DNA of 7,576 nucleotides from Flavobacteriaceae bacterium (GTDB lineage: Bacteria > Bacteroidota > Bacteroidia > Flavobacteriales > Flavobacteriaceae), in assembly GCA_013001365.1 (NCBI GenBank), contig JABDMQ010000361.1, positions 1-7,576 of the forward strand, given 5' to 3'. The notes below the pieces were generated by a model, which worked only from the letters and a program-made list of their open reading frames with translations, was not told the DNA's origin and made no database searches. Positions 7,515 to 7,576 of this stretch are shown here, piece after piece. The first letter of the stretch is position 1. Each line of letters opens with the position of its first letter. A program made the position numbers and the translations under genes.

Positions 7515-7576
7515 TTAGTCCACCTTCTTAATGCTAATGGCATATCCACCCCCTGGTGCACTATAGAGTTTCAGGT
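7515..7576 (-). CDS. C-terminal end of a convergent minus-strand gene, 5' part outside the window
   Basis: Reading the minus strand from the right edge, one frame stays open for 19 codons (LKLYSAPGGGYAISIKKVD) and ends in a TAA at 7517-7515. The other two minus frames have stops near the edge. The peptide alternates hydrophobic and polar residues around an APGGG turn, like the last two strands of a C-terminal beta-sandwich. I recall similar PGGG-(F/Y/W)-A endings in glycoside hydrolases of Bacteroidota, such as GH97, but the fragment is too short to assign a family. Its stop lies 21 bp from the mpl stop, a tight convergent arrangement, and no terminator hairpin is visible between them. Confidence 0.5.
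   Translation of the reverse strand, partial: LKLYSAPGGGYAISIKKVD

Overview
The window looks like chromosomal DNA of a Bacteroidota bacterium, probably a flavobacterium-like lineage. The evidence is an AT-rich composition, start codons without Shine-Dalgarno sequences but with A/T-rich leaders, two perfect matches to the Bacteroidota -7 promoter consensus TAnnTTTG, and proteins whose wording resembles families I know from that phylum. This is inference from the sequence alone; no database search was made.

Layout, left to right. (1) Positions 3-872 hold the 3' part of a TPR-repeat protein gene whose start lies outside the window. (2) Positions 873-994 are a 122-bp regulatory gap with an imperfect hairpin, a perfect 17-bp palindrome (954-970) and a -7 promoter box (969-976) that shares two bases with the palindrome. 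(3) Positions 995-6090 are a tightly packed four-gene operon with 3-5 bp gaps: a TetR-type regulator, an ABC exporter half-transporter, a HlyD-type membrane fusion protein and a TolC-type outer membrane protein. (4) Positions 6091-6137 hold a second -7 box, followed by mpl (6138-7493), a peptidoglycan-recycling Mur ligase. (5) At the right edge, the last 19 codons of a convergent minus-strand gene end at 7515.

The operon reads as a self-regulated type I (one-step) export machine. The ABC protein would sit in the inner membrane, the fusion protein would span the periplasm and the TolC-like protein would form the outer-membrane duct. The TetR-like protein probably represses the operon by binding the palindrome across the -7 box. 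No secreted substrate, processing peptidase or second ABC gene lies in the window.

The most unusual point is the ABC protein's nucleotide-binding domain. Its Walker A motif is perfect, but the other catalytic motifs are substituted: Q-loop Gln to Ser, LSGGQ to ISYSI, Walker B Asp-Glu to Glu-Asp, D-loop SALD to DQFE, and H-loop His to Phe. The reading frame is intact, so this looks like a retained ATP-binding domain with reduced or absent hydrolysis rather than a decaying gene.
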